The translations under genes and the position numbers were made by a program. A DNA stretch of 64,000 bases from Clavelina lepadiformis (taxonomy: Eukaryota; Chordata; Ascidiacea; Aplousobranchia; Clavelinidae), in assembly GCF_947623445.1 (NCBI RefSeq), contig NC_135248.1:1860001-1924000 (forward strand), read 5' to 3'. The notes below the pieces were generated by a model. That model was not told where the DNA came from. It made no database searches and was given only the letters and a program-made list of their open reading frames with translations. Positions 35,201 to 47,174 of this stretch are shown here, one piece after another; positions within the stretch are counted from its first letter, which is position 1, and every line of letters starts with the position of its first letter.

Positions 35201-36929
35201 TGCAAACAAAAAGTTTTGTGGTTGAAAGCTGATCAACTCTTGTCGCTAAAACTCTTCATTAATCATAGCCCACTAGAGGGCATAAGACGTTGCCGCTCGA
35301 AGAGTAGCGAGCCAGGCGGGCTCCGTACGACGAAATATCGACGTTGGACTTCATCAAGCATCCGTTGTCCGGCGGCAGGGCTAGTGAGTGGATGCAGACT
35401 TGAGATGGAAGTGTGAGAACCTTGAATTGAATTTGAAGCAGATCGAGTTAAAAAGCCGTAGACTGCAGAGGCATGCAGAGCCGTAGATATTGTACAACAT
35501 TTTAACTGGAAAAAATTGTGTTCAAAATTCAGTTTTCTATCAAATTTTACAGTAAATTTCTTCATACTAATACTGCAGCAATACAGTAACAAGTTACTGC
35601 CAAAAATGGGCCACGTTAAAATTAATTGACAGTTTTGTATTAATTCACGCTGTAATTAAGGTCAACGATTTATTAAATAGACAGGAGATTGATTAAAACG
35701 CGTCAAAGTGATCCGGTCCCGACCAATCAAATACAATATTCATCACAGGAATCAACAGGTCAATATAACGGGAACAGTCAGTTCAATTGTGACGTCAAAC
35801 AGGTAGGTAAACACGCACGCACCAATAGATCAATAGCAATGATGGTTTTAAGCAATTCGGGTTTACCTTTGCTTGCTTCTCGGAGCTAACCACAATAAGC
35901 TGTCGACCAGATTGGGGTTGAGTTTCCCTTTCCCAGAGTCAGGCGATTCGCATACTAACGGGTCGACCAATCATCTGTCCGTGCGGTGGTGCTAGAGGGC
36001 GTATTAGGAGCAACGGTGCGTTGATAAACCTGAGTGCAAGAAAACATTCTCGATAACGAGCTCATTGTTATGCTTAGTATTGGGCTAGACCTCTTCTACG
36101 CGCATTTTGGCATCATCCATTTGTTGTGATATTACGTTGTTAATAAACGTGTTTTCAATGTTAGGCAACATGTCCTCTACATCTTCCAACAGTGTAGTTG
36201 TTCCGTTGTTTGTATTATTTTGGCCTTAAATTCGTTAAACTTAGGAATTATTTTATGGGTTAGGTGGCCATGCTAGCCTACCATCTTACAGCACAATTGC
36301 GTTATTGCTATCTTGCATGTTTTAAGCCCTTGGGCTTTGCCACTTTTTCCTGCTCGTTAACTATTCGTGAATCAAATAAATCTGCTGCTCTGCTTGTTAA
36401 TTGTTCGTGAGCACGTGTTTTATTGTGCTGTAATTACAACGGTAAGCATCATAACTTTCGTTCCTCACAGTTAATGGTGAAAGATAAACAAGAGAATGCA
36501 ACCACGCACATGCACGTTTTCTCATTCACTCTTAAATCTACTTTTAAACATCTACTTACTAACCGATTTTTAACAACAGTTTATGATTTTTAGTAACTTA
36601 TTTGAGGGTACTGGGATTTAGTCTAAACAGCATAACAACTAAACATGGCCGTTGTTACGTTCAAAATATTGATCACACTGCTTAGTGCTGCTTTTACATC
36701 AAACACTTTTTATGAAAACTGTCAAAATCTACACAAACTCCCATTTGCATGGTTAGTCTGTTTGCTGTCAATTTTACCAACCTCGGAAATATCAAAGTAT
36801 TTTGATTGGTCGTTTTAATTTCAGGTTGAAAACAACATATTACTCATAGTTTTAAAATTCACAGTATTCTGCTTATAGAATTAAACTATAAAGAATAGAA
36901 AATTCTGCTCATATTTCACAAAATCAAGT

Positions 36930-38170
36930 TGAGTCAATTTAAACTGTGACTTGAGTTATGTCACGTCAATGCTTTTAATTTCAAAACCATTTATGTCGTC
37001 ATGATTTTTCATACATTGCGTTAAAATATCAACGCAGTTAGTTTGTTAATGCTTTCTGAAAAATGCAAATTGCAACATTTTTGAAAACTATTCGTTTTTA
37101 ACATTTTTGTATAACGTGGCTGGTGACTCCATTCATTCAGCACCTGGACTCAATCGAAGTCAAGTCATTCAAGACGCTTGACTCGAGTCAGACCAAGTCA
37201 TGAGAAATGTGACTCGATTCGACTCGAATCATTGCAACACTGCTGTCAACTTACTTACTCACATTTCTCCCACTCATATATGCCATTGACCACTTGCTGG
37301 CGCACTCTGACAGACTGACCAATCCCTGGATTCAGCATCAAAACAACTGAAGGTCAGGATGTCCGTCATATAATAAAACCATAGGTTGTCAATTGAACGA
37401 ATGAGTGCAGGCCTGCAAGGTGCACATTTAAAAAACATGACATGAAAAAATTAAATTACAAATGGGTAAACCCACACCATACTCCTATTCACCTTCCATT
37501 GTACCTTATTGAGGTCATAATCGTGACAGCTTTGTGATGTCATACAGTTTCCTTCACATCCAATGCACTTGAGTAACATCATCCATAGGAAGAAACGTGT
37601 GCAGCTTGCAGCAAACTATGTTGTTATGTCACCAACTACATTTCAATGACAACTCGAAAATAAAAGTAAAGACTAGTTTGCATACACAACTCAACATACC
37701 ATTGTTTTGACTTCACTCAAAATCCAAGATAGCTCAACTTGACATGAGTTTGGTTCTGACAGTTTTGACGAACAAAAACTACGACTCTATGTAATAAAAA
37801 TGAATATTTTCCTGAAACATCACAACTATCAACATTTTCAAAACAGCCATGACATTATGGTAACCAATTTGATGCAACGTGTAATGTGGTGTCAGAAGAA
37901 TTTTATTAAAGGCATTGACTCAAGTTGACTCAATTCAGAAAGAATAACTTGGTTACAACTCTGCTTCTACGGAAAGCATTCTGCTCATAGTTTATATTTT
38001 TCTCAGCTTATTGCTGTTGTTTAAATATAAAGTAATTCTCACAAGAGTGCCACATATTTAGCTTGTTACTGGCAATCAGTGTTGTAACCGAGTCATTCTT
38101 TCTGACCCAAGTCAAGTTAACGTTAGTGGTAACTCGATTCAAATCGAGTCAATGCCTTTAATTATTATTT
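36930..38170. mobile_element. Cluster of decayed inverted-repeat DNA elements (GACTCGA-rich ends)
   Basis: The end beginning at 38086, CAGTGTTGTAACCGAGTCAT, is repeated in inverse orientation with its right edge at about 37957 (ggttacaactctg), with similarity continuing for about 110 bp on both sides (gagtcaatgcctttaa). Another right-type end, cattgcaacactg, lies at about 37232-37245. Internal segments at about 37425-37550 and 38285-38430 are direct repeats (cacatt(t)aaaaaac, ctattcac/attttcca, aatc(g/a)tgac). These look like two or three overlapping, aged copies of one MITE family. Confidence 0.55.
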
Positions 38171-39753
38171 TTGACGCCAGACTATACATTGCATTAAATC
38201 GGTAACGTCATAACATTATGGCTGTCTCCAAATTTGTCGGATTTAAACAACGACCGGTCGTAATTAAAAGGAAGGAGCACAAAGTACACATTAAAAAACT
38301 TGACACCATTTTAATTACATGAGAAATGCAAATGACAACAAAAACTACAAATGTATTTAAATTAAACTGGAGTTCCTATTCATTTTCCATCGTGCAAATT
38401 ATGTCACAATCATGACTTGTAAGCTTTGTGATATAAAAACATGATATGAAACATGGTATCAAACATACCTTGTTTATAAATATTATACCAATGTCAACCT
38501 AAAGATGAAAGTAAAAATTACTTTGGTTTTAACTCACCACTGTGTGTTTGCTGGAATGTTCTTGTTTCAATCCATCCAGTCATATCCAGCATATCACTGA
38601 CCTGTTTTAGGTCGAGTTTTCAAATTATGAGGACCAGCATGATGACACTTAATCATAGAACCCAATGATCAACAATCTGAAATAAACAACACGAGTATTA
38701 CCATTTAATTATTAGCTTATATTCAAATAAACTCATAACAAAAATATAGTTTTTAACGCAATTGCAGCACTGCCATATACAGAAGTCAATACCAGCAATA
38801 AATTTACATTCTGAGATAAAACAAGAACAATAGAATAAGAACAATTACTTGGTAACAGCTTCCTGCTATATGTGCATTATGGAAATCTTTCAATAAACAA
38901 ATGAGCATTATAACCACCAGTTCATGAGTTTCCTTTCAAAAAATCTGAAACAAGGAAGTTAAGGCAGAACGACAAGCTTATGTGAAATAAACAACGACTT
39001 TACAGATAAAGTAAAGCGTTATGACGAAAGTAAAACTAAAAGTATTGTCAAAGTGGCTTTTTCAATAAAAATTAAATAAACAATAATACAAATTAATCTT
39101 TATCTGTACCTACGACAGCCACCATGTCGATAAAATAACTCGTCGTCTTGTGTGCTAAATATCATTCAGCCACCCAGGGTAGATGTTGTAGCATTAATCA
39201 AGCAGTCATTGGGTTGTGCTGTCATCCAAAACTTGCAAGCGTTGTAGATGTCTAAGTTGCCCTACGTGCGAGAGGAAGAATGGATTTTTTGCAGGGAAGC
39301 AAATTGGATGACCAATTATTACCATAAGCATGATAGTTAATTTTCCATCAGTCATTTTATTTCCTGATACAATATTAATACCTGTAAATACGAAAAAAAA
39401 AAATTTATCACAGCCAATTAGTGATCATGCTTTGTTCTGTGATTTGACTTGATTTAAAACTTTGGCTCCTCATTTTATGAAAATTTGAACAAATCGATAA
39501 AAAACAAGCAGTAGAATTACTTTAAATTTATGTAAAAATACAACCAGTGTTAAATAAAAAAATCAAGCAAGTAGGCCGGTAACGTAAGTAAAAAATATTT
39601 ACTTAAACAAGGTTTTAATCATTCGTTATTTATTTTTGTAGCAAAATAAGAAATAATGCTAAAACTTATCAGACTTTAAAATTAAATCTTGTTTCTTGGA
39701 AAATTTAGCTTTACATTTTCTTCTTGTAAACTTGAATAGGATCCTGCCTAAGT

Positions 39754-41472
39754 ATGTCAAGCAACAAACAAAATATTCCTGAACTGGGAAACAAATTTGT
39801 TCAAAAAGATTTCAGTGAAAAAGATCTCAGGTTAGCAGAAGAGCTGAGGAAAATCTGCAATGAGAAAGGTAAAGAAAATGATCCCTGTGCATCAGCAGAG
39901 ATCTTTTATCAAATGGGACTTCTTTATAAAACCAAAAGTCCTGACAAGATAAGTCTAATTCGCAGCGCTGCCCTTCTAAACGCTGCCATTTCCAGGCAAC
40001 CTTCAAATCCGCAATTTAAAGATGATTTGCAACAGTTATGCACAGAATTGCTCCAAACAGCAGGTGCTAAGAAAATGGATGCTGATTTAATGCAAATATC
40101 AGACCAGGCTGCACAAATGATCAAAGAAATGAGAGACACAGTTCAACAAGCATTATCGACATTGGAAACTATCCCTTATGACATCACGATTGAGGAACAA
40201 AAACAATTGGAAGTAAAAAATATCCATGACATTAAGTTGATTCAAGAACAAATAACACAGAAGTACGGTGATGTAATGAGATATATAGCAGAGAAATGCA
40301 GCGAAATAATGGGCAAGAATCCGTGTGAGTTTTGTATTGCTGCGATGGGATCACTGGCACGATCTGAGGTCACACCTTACTCAGATTTCGAACATATTAT
40401 TCTGTTAGAAGGAGTGAAAAAAAGGAAAAAACATGAAAAAGTTCTGGAACATTTTCGATGGTTTTCGGTAATCTTCAATATCATCGTGATCAACTTAAAA
40501 GAAACAATTATTCCCAGTGTTGCCATTCCAAGTTTAAACGATGTCACCAAAAAAGGCGGGGACTGGTTTTTCGATTCTTATACAACGCGTGGAATATCGT
40601 TCGACGGAATGATGCCTTTTGCATGTAAACTACCACTTGCCAGGACAGAAAAGACAAAAAATAAACCGTGGACAACTGAATTGATACAAACAGTAAGTGA
40701 CATGGTAAAATATTTGGACCAAGAAGAAATTATAAAAAATGGCTACAAGATTCATCAGGTGATTTGTACAACAACACTCATTTATGGCAGCCACACCACA
40801 TATAGTCTGTTTACTGATCAAGTAAAATCAAGTCTCCAGAACAACAAAGAATCAAATCATGATCTTTTAAAAAAACAACTCAAAGAAGACTTGAAAAATT
40901 TTGGTGTATTCGAGAACTTAAATAACCTCTTAGCATCCAGCAAATGCAACATCAAGCGAGTAGTTTATCGAAGTACCAGTATATTTATAGCAGCTTTGGG
41001 ACAACTATACTCCATTGATAAAGCTTCATCATCTGCGATTATCCAACAACTCCATGAAAACAAGATAATCAATGATGAAACCGCACATCTGCTATCTTAT
41101 GCTGTTGCTGTTAGCTGCCAAGTCAGACTAAGTTGGTATATGAACAAACAGAGCCAAGATGATTATGTTGGGGAAGATGAGGTTTATCGTGTCACAGATA
41201 ACCCTTATTCTAAACTGACAGATATTGTAGGCCACAAAAGTTCTGTTGATTACTTCATTATAGCATATAGGTTGCAACAAGTACTCAGAAATGACTTGGA
41301 TAATCTGAGATGTGACATTACTATTTATCTAACGGATAAATTTCAAATGCTGTTTTTACTTGGACTCTATGATCAAGTTATCAGTGAAACCAAACGATTC
41401 TTTGAACACAAACCAGGAAATGCATCACTTGATGATGAACACTGTATAAAATGTCATGAGGCACTTGCATAG
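39754..41472 (+). CDS. DUF294-type nucleotidyltransferase/TPR protein, open 5' portion
   Basis: An intronless ORF of 572 codons. Residues about 195-215 contain the nucleotidyltransferase signature GSLARSEVTPYSDFEHIIL, with G199-S200 and the metal-binding pair D211/E213, as in the GlnD N-terminal / DUF294 family. The flanking regions are helical (residues 22-130 TPR-like or coiled; 310-550 all-alpha). In animals such domains occur fused to TPR arrays in expanded families of unknown function. The ORF stops at TAG (41470-41472), where an 8-bp near-duplication shifts the frame out of the continuing TPR-coding sequence. The protein is therefore either truncated or a pseudogene product. An AG near 39740 suggests a spliced 5' UTR. 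Confidence 0.75.
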   Translation: MSSNKQNIPELGNKFVQKDFSEKDLRLAEELRKICNEKGKENDPCASAEIFYQMGLLYKTKSPDKISLIRSAALLNAAISRQPSNPQFKDDLQQLCTELLQTAGAKKMDADLMQISDQAAQMIKEMRDTVQQALSTLETIPYDITIEEQKQLEVKNIHDIKLIQEQITQKYGDVMRYIAEKCSEIMGKNPCEFCIAAMGSLARSEVTPYSDFEHIILLEGVKKRKKHEKVLEHFRWFSVIFNIIVINLKETIIPSVAIPSLNDVTKKGGDWFFDSYTTRGISFDGMMPFACKLPLARTEKTKNKPWTTELIQTVSDMVKYLDQEEIIKNGYKIHQVICTTTLIYGSHTTYSLFTDQVKSSLQNNKESNHDLLKKQLKEDLKNFGVFENLNNLLASSKCNIKRVVYRSTSIFIAALGQLYSIDKASSSAIIQQLHENKIINDETAHLLSYAVAVSCQVRLSWYMNKQSQDDYVGEDEVYRVTDNPYSKLTDIVGHKSSVDYFIIAYRLQQVLRNDLDNLRCDITIYLTDKFQMLFLLGLYDQVISETKRFFEHKPGNASLDDEHCIKCHEALA

Positions 41473-41912
41473 TTGCATATTATCGAAAAGATCAAATCAA
41501 AGAATCACTTTCTGTGTGGGAGCAGCTGGATCAGCAAGATGTACAGGATGGTATATGGAAAGGATATGTGATGAGTTATAAAGCAAGGTGCTTGATGGAG
41601 TTAAATCGACATCAAGAAGCACTTCAGCAAGTTGATGATGTCATAAGTAAAATCCATGACTTGAAAGTGCTTGAGCGATCTAAACATCAATATCAATGGT
41701 TGCATCATCTGGTTGGATGATCTGCATCATGTCATACTGGTGTAAACAGCAGATGGGCCAATATCAAGATGCTGTTAAAGAATACAGAGAGGAGTTCAAA
41801 TATCTTGATCTTCGACATGATCAGAACAAACCTCTTGTTAAACTAAACAAAGAACAAACATTACGTGAAATTGGACGGTGCTTGTATGAGCTTGGTGATT
41901 ATGATGCTGCTA

Positions 41913-42207
41913 TGGCGAAGGTAGCGCTTGTACGTTGCTGTTGCGATGCTGCGTTGTTACGATGCTGACTCCTTTGCTCAGAAGGTTGCTACTCAGTTGT
42001 TTGTTACCTTCGCTCATATATTAAAGGAAAAACAAGTACGACCTTCTTACTTCAAGTCTTTAATCGAACTGATGTCCTGCGCGCAGGCAGTGCAAAACGA
42101 AAAAGAGACAGTAAAACGAACTAACAGTGCTTAAATAAACATGTGCTGGGAGCACCGCGAGAGCGCCATCCAGCGACAAACAAACAAAACACCCAACGGC
42201 CGCTACA
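41913..42207 (+). repeat. 5' long terminal repeat (295 bp)
   Basis: Begins TGGCGAAGGTAGCGC and ends GGCCGCTACA. It contains TTAAATAAACATG near its 3' third, a possible polyadenylation signal. It pairs with 43018-43312. Confidence 0.9.
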
Positions 42208-43017
42208 TACATCTTTCCTTCCCGGCAAGAAAATAAGAGGGCGGAAAGCGATGAGGATAACACATAATGCGAACTAATAAAACAAAACTGAGATCTAACA
42301 AGCACAACTCACATTTTACAAATTTGGGATTATCTCAGCGCCACTGTGTCAACCTATCGTGCAAAAAGAACAATTGTGAGTATGGCAGTAGCGCCAGCAG
42401 CGGGAAGGACGTCACCTTCCCAAAAACAGCCACTATGTGTACAGTGTACACCATAACAAAAGAATGCAAAGGAATAATTCTCCACGACAGGAGTTCGCCG
42501 TCAGAGAGCATGGCAATTAATGCTGGTAAAATCATGGCAATTAGTGCCGTTAAAAGCATGGCAATTAGGGCCATTAAGATTAGTGTGATAACACAATCGG
42601 CAATAGAACGCTATTATACGTAACACCAGATCGTGTGGATTTTTATCAAAGGTTATAATAAGCCCTTGATAAGCACGACAAAATGACAGCTGGGCAATAA
42701 TCTTTGGTGTAATATTCAAGTTACCCTTGGTAGGCGTAAAAAAAATACACAACAAATGGAAACGCTTATAAATAAACAAAACGCAAACACACATTCACCA
42801 CTGAGTGTTGGAACACCGCGCAGGCCTCTCGAATGACCTTCCACGCGTCGTGCACTGTTCAGCATGCTGGTTCTCCGCCACCCTCTCATCCGGGGTCAAA
42901 CAAAGTTTCAACAACACCATCGTTCCGCGGTGGCTTGCAGTTAAAAGCTCGATGAACAAACCTTGCATGGGTTGTAGACATGTCTTCAGAGTTGTAGTCG
43001 GAGGTCACCAGAATATA

Positions 43018-43312
43018 TGGCGAAGGTAGAGCTTGTACGTTGCTGTTACGATGCTGCGTTGTTGCGATGCTGACTCCTTTACTCAGAAGGTTGCTACTCA
43101 GTTGTTTGTTACCTTCGCTCATATATTAAAGGAAAAACAAGTACGACCTTCTTACTTCAAGTCTTTAATCGAACTGATGTCCTGCGCGCAGGCAGTGCAA
43201 AACGAAAAAGAGACAGTAAAACGAACTAACAGTGCTTAAATAAACATGTGCTGGGAGCACCGCGAGAGCGCCATCCAGCGACAAACAAACAAAACACCCA
43301 ACGGCCGCTACA
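43018..43312 (+). repeat. 3' long terminal repeat (295 bp)
   Basis: Same length and ends as the 5' copy. The differences seen are all in the first 75 bases (GCG/GAG, TTGCG/TTACG, TTACG/TTGCG, TTTGCTC/TTTACTC). Confidence 0.9.
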
Positions 43313-43572
43313 CTGCTATAAGTGAGGTGAAGGAATCACTTGAGATTTGTGAACGAAACAATCTTCCTGTAGAGGAAAAGGGCGATTCCTACTGGTTATT
43401 AGGCAACTGTCACTTTGCCAAAGCAGAATATGACACAGCTTTAACATATTTTAAAACAGAACTAGATCTGAGGCTGCACAATGTACCAAGAAGAAAACAA
43501 GATTCTGATGAAGACATCAAAGAAACAAGAGACATCATAAATAAGCGTGAAGAGGAACTAGAAATAAAATAA

Positions 43573-44381
43573 ATGTTGTCATTATTATCTGCCTTGCAGC
43601 CTACTTATATGTTGCTGGAAGTTACAATGACAAATGCATTTATTGTGCTTAAAAGCTTTTCCATGACATAACTGTACATAGGCCTACATACTTGTAAAGT
43701 CATTAACAATGCTTGCTGTCAGACTGTTCTTATAACCCTCTGACCCTAACCTATTGACCTATTGTAACGTTTTACCGTTACTGATATTTTAGTAATGCTT
43801 GCTCTGTAGTTTGTATTATCTGTTTTTCACTGAAACCAAAATGAAGCTACTTTCAGGTTTTCCGTTGTCGAAGTCTGGCAAGATTAAGAAAAACCTAAAT
43901 TTCTGCAATTTGCCAACTTTCATGTCTTCGCCATGAACGTCACGATTTAATTTTCCCACGCTACGATGACTCATGAAAATCATGGAACGAGAAAATGTGA
44001 TGTCATGAATATTGTCGAAATCTAAACTCATAGAAATCAAAAATTAAAAAGTTGCCGTGATTTGTTCTAAAGCACAAAAAAGGATACGTGACGTCAACCG
44101 AAATCAAAGTTTTGATTTTTATTATAACTCTTACAAAGCTTGGCTGGTAACTTAATCTGTGTTTCATTGCTATATAAAAATTGGTTTGTTTCTAAAATAA
44201 AACTTAAATCGTTTAATGAATTTATGGTAAGTGGTTTTCTTTGAGCATTGCAATACCAAAGAGAACCACAGTGAAATCACATTGTCCAATACCGTGTAAC
44301 CGTGACAAGGAGCGCAGCAGAAAGTCAAAACTTATTAGCGAGGGCGTAGTCCGCGTTGTGTTATCAACTGAGAGTTTCTTT
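43573..44381. other. Intergenic, no gene seen
   Basis: This is the presumed 3' UTR of the disrupted gene followed by AT-rich sequence. The ORFs present lack recognisable motifs until the LINE fragment begins. Confidence 0.5.
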
Positions 44382-44759
44382 AGCCTAAACTCGTGTACTT
44401 TGATCCATAAATTTAGGCAACAAAATTTACCCTGTTGTTATAACAACTTTTTTGGTGAAAAACCGTACATAAAAACTAGAAATAGTTTTAAATCTTACAC
44501 TTTATCTTTTTTCAGCAAGCAAGTCACTCAACAGTCTTTAAAATGTTGTGGACCAAAACAATGGAATAATTTACCTGCCTCTATAAGGGATCTTACATCA
44601 ACTACTCTTTTTAGTAACAAATTGAAAGCATATTTACTAGAGAGACAGTCTAAGAACATGTACTCCGACTGGCAGCTTGTTCACATTGCTGGTGATAGGT
44701 GTTCGATCTTGATGGTGACGCAACGCTTCGGCCTATGTCCTGCCAAACTATCAGCGTAA
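44382..44759 (+). mobile_element. LINE reverse-transcriptase ORF, C-terminal fragment
   Basis: An open frame to TAA at 44757-44759 encodes the typical end of a non-LTR retrotransposon ORF2: an LIHKFRQQNLPCCYNNFF-like thumb region, TRNSFKSYTLSFF, SLKCCGPKQWNNLPASIRDL and FSNKLKAYLLE. The reverse-transcriptase palm and endonuclease are absent, so this is a 5'-truncated copy. The pattern fits CR1/L2/Rex1/Jockey-like clades; the exact clade is not resolved. Confidence 0.8.
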
Positions 44760-47174
44760 ATTTTGCTCTAAGTTATATTAAATGTGTTTAAATTGCGTGA
44801 TTTTTGTGTTAAATTGTTGAAATAATGCACGTTTTTGCCCTCGAGGCCCTGTCACATTTGCTCGTCCAGTTTGTGGAAACTGCTGATATGTTTGCGGCCA
44901 CCTGCATAGCAATTGCTAACAAGTCATTTCATCAGGGGGCAGAACCAGCAAACTTGCATGCTGATGTGTGGAGTAAATTACGCCGTATTTTACTGTTATT
45001 AATTTATTGAAAGTATTTTGCTGTTATTGATAAATTTATTGCAAAGTAAACGATAAAACAAGCAACAACATTAGCAGTGTTCATCACAGAAAAACACACG
45101 TACGCAGGTACCGACATGTGAAAGCATAGCAGCTATATTTTAGTTTGCGTCTCATTTTTTGTTTTTTTGAGCAAAAAATAATGGACTCGGCGCTGCGCGC
45201 CTCGACCGAAACTTACATAAAAAGGAAATTGGTCGGCTTACTTGGGGGAAGAAAGCAAAAGCAACGGCGGACTTGTTGCATATTATGGGCCTACCTCACC
45301 AGTTACCATATTAGGTCCTAGGACCTAGATGATAACAGAATAAGCCAGTGCGATTTGGCCCCTCTGCCCAAGCATTGCCGGGAACGCAAACAACCGCTAT
45401 AAGCTACGTAGGAAGCTGGTCTGTCTACAACTGTATCGTTGATCCCTTGCCTTTCACAATCAGTACTTGCAGCAATGTAGAAAGTCTGATTAATTATATT
45501 ATCGCCATCTAATATCACTCTACGTTATAGTTTGAAAAACGTTGTGGTTACCTCAAACCACGGTTGTACAGGTTCGGCTTCGTCATGATTAGGTCAATGG
45601 CGCCATTACGTCATCAATTTAGTTGCTAGATGCACATTGAAATCCATCAAAATGATCAAGAAGTTTACGAAAGTCAGGAAGCTGATCTTTGGGCATGCAA
45701 ATTTGAATGAAAAGATCGCACAAGATAGTTGTATAAAGAAAGGGTTGGTTATAATTTGTTATCAAAGCATTAGCGTAAGAATGACAATGAACAAAACTCG
45801 ATGATCACAAAGTAAAAATGAAAACACAAAAAAAGATTTCAAGTCATGAATAAATAAATAAACACAGAAGTGAAATAAACTTAGACACGGAAAGCTGGTT
45901 TTGGCCTGAATGTGCTTACTGAATTACTAATTTGCGGAAAGCGAGAAATTATGCGATATTGTTCAATTTCAACCTTTTTGATAAAAAACTCAACGTACCA
46001 GGTGAAATTTAGCAAACATTTGTGGAAGCATCGACTTACACAAAAATAATCTAATTTTAATAAAAATTCAGTTTTTAACAAACCTGGAATAAGTTTTCGC
46101 CGTTTTAATCCATTAAATCGCCCGCTGCAGGTGTTTACGTCGCGTAATTCCGCAAAGTAGGCTACTCCCGTCCTTACACGCATATCGTGGCACATTATAT
46201 GAAAATATAAAAACCGTTGAGCAAAGTAGCCACGGAAACATATTTCAAATTTTGGTTGCGCGTGGTTAACAATGGCATGTCAGTAATGCTTTACAGGATA
46301 ACAATTACATGGCTGTGAAAAGATGTAACGCATAAACGGTACACTTGTTATTTTCGAAGGCCGCTTAATTCTATCTCTATTAATGCAGTGAAAGTTGAAG
46401 ACATTTGACGGCATTTACAGCCTTCGTCGAACCGACAAGGCGCGAAAATTTCATACAACACGAAAAATCGGAAATTGACCATGGCGAGAAAAATAGAAAC
46501 GCGCCTTGTCGAAATTAATTAATCAATGAGTCTGATTTCAATTAATTTAACTATTTACGTTGGCGTGCGTGGGCATAAGGTCGAAAAAATGTGGAAAATG
46601 CATGAATATTCTGTAAAAACTGTAAAAAAAATCCAAGTTGAGAAAGCAGGATCAACCGTAATATGAGATAAAATGCATTACACCATCCGACATGAACATA
46701 TGAAGCAGAAGCATTCACATCTGTTGTGTTATTTGAACTTGGCGTTTTAAATATGGTAAAATCACAAACAAATCTCAAAGAAAAACACTATTAAAAACAG
46801 CTAAAATGGAAATAACTTAAAAATTAGTACATTTTTGCGGCCATAGGTCTAAATCTTCATCACAAACTGTAAGGCTTTAAGCGCTGTTATTCAATGGGCA
46901 AGTCTTTCTTTTTCTTTCACAATAACCTAGGCAGCAAAATACAACGAAGAAACTAAACTTACTTCGAATTTCTTTGGTTAAAAATTTTCGAAGGCAAAGA
47001 AAAACATTTTCAACATTTAAAAGCTTAACCTAACCGACTAGTGCCACAAAATCACAAATATTTGCTTTAGGCAGGCGGAGAGTAGGACATCTTCATTTAA
47101 ACACTGGCAGAAACTTAGACTCAAACACTAGAAACAGTTAATGTAAAAACAGAAACGAAAAACGGCTAAAATTG
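44760..47174. other. Intergenic, no gene recognised
   Basis: Scattered short ORFs (44825-45010, 45318-45518 minus, 45881-46195 minus, 46551-46778 minus) show no family signature. The end of the minus-strand AKAP-like gene, including its 3' UTR, abuts the right edge. Confidence 0.5.

Larger units (their letters stand above)
33508..39753. other. Intergenic, repeat-rich region
   Basis: No protein gene was recognised. It holds the prosaposin 3' UTR, tRNA-like repeat modules (34019-35200), a 30-bp tandem array, and inverted-repeat elements around 36930-38170. ORFs here (for example 35263-35592 minus) carry no known motif. The stretch 38550-39753 upstream of the nucleotidyltransferase ORF probably includes its promoter and an untranslated exon, with an AG acceptor near 39740. 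Confidence 0.55.
41913..43312 (+). mobile_element. Non-autonomous LTR retroelement (TRIM-like), 1,400 bp
   Basis: Two direct repeats of 295 bp flank an 810-bp interior. Each starts TG and ends CA, and the element is bordered by a perfect 6-bp target duplication, CTGCTA (41907-41912 and 43313-43318). The interior has no gag or pol motif and no convincing primer-binding site or polypurine tract. It carries a 119-codon ORF of no recognised family (42267-42623) with a 24-bp tandem motif (atggcaatta). Only about four differences separate the two LTRs, so the insertion is young. Confidence 0.9.
41473..43572 (+). pseudogene. TPR-coding remainder of the DUF294 gene, frameshifted and interrupted by an LTR element
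   Basis: Downstream of the stop the coding sequence continues in a second frame (VWEQLDQQDVQDGIWKGYVM, RHQEALQQVDDV), then in a third (GQYQDAVKEYREEFKYLDLR, EIGRCLYELGDYDAA). An LTR element follows at 41913-43312. After it the third frame resumes at once (ISEVKESLEICERNNL, ALTYFKTELDLRLHN) and ends with TAA at 43570-43572. The pieces are TPR-like helical repeats. The two net frame changes are each +2 modulo 3. Confidence 0.8.

Noticed and set aside
44825..45010. 61-codon ORF after the LINE fragment (SHLLVQFVETADMFAATC)
   Set aside because: No known motif. It may belong to the LINE 3' region but nothing supports translation.
45312..45328. Palindrome AGGTCCTAGGACCT
   Set aside because: A single short palindrome with no flanking structure; expected by chance at this scale.
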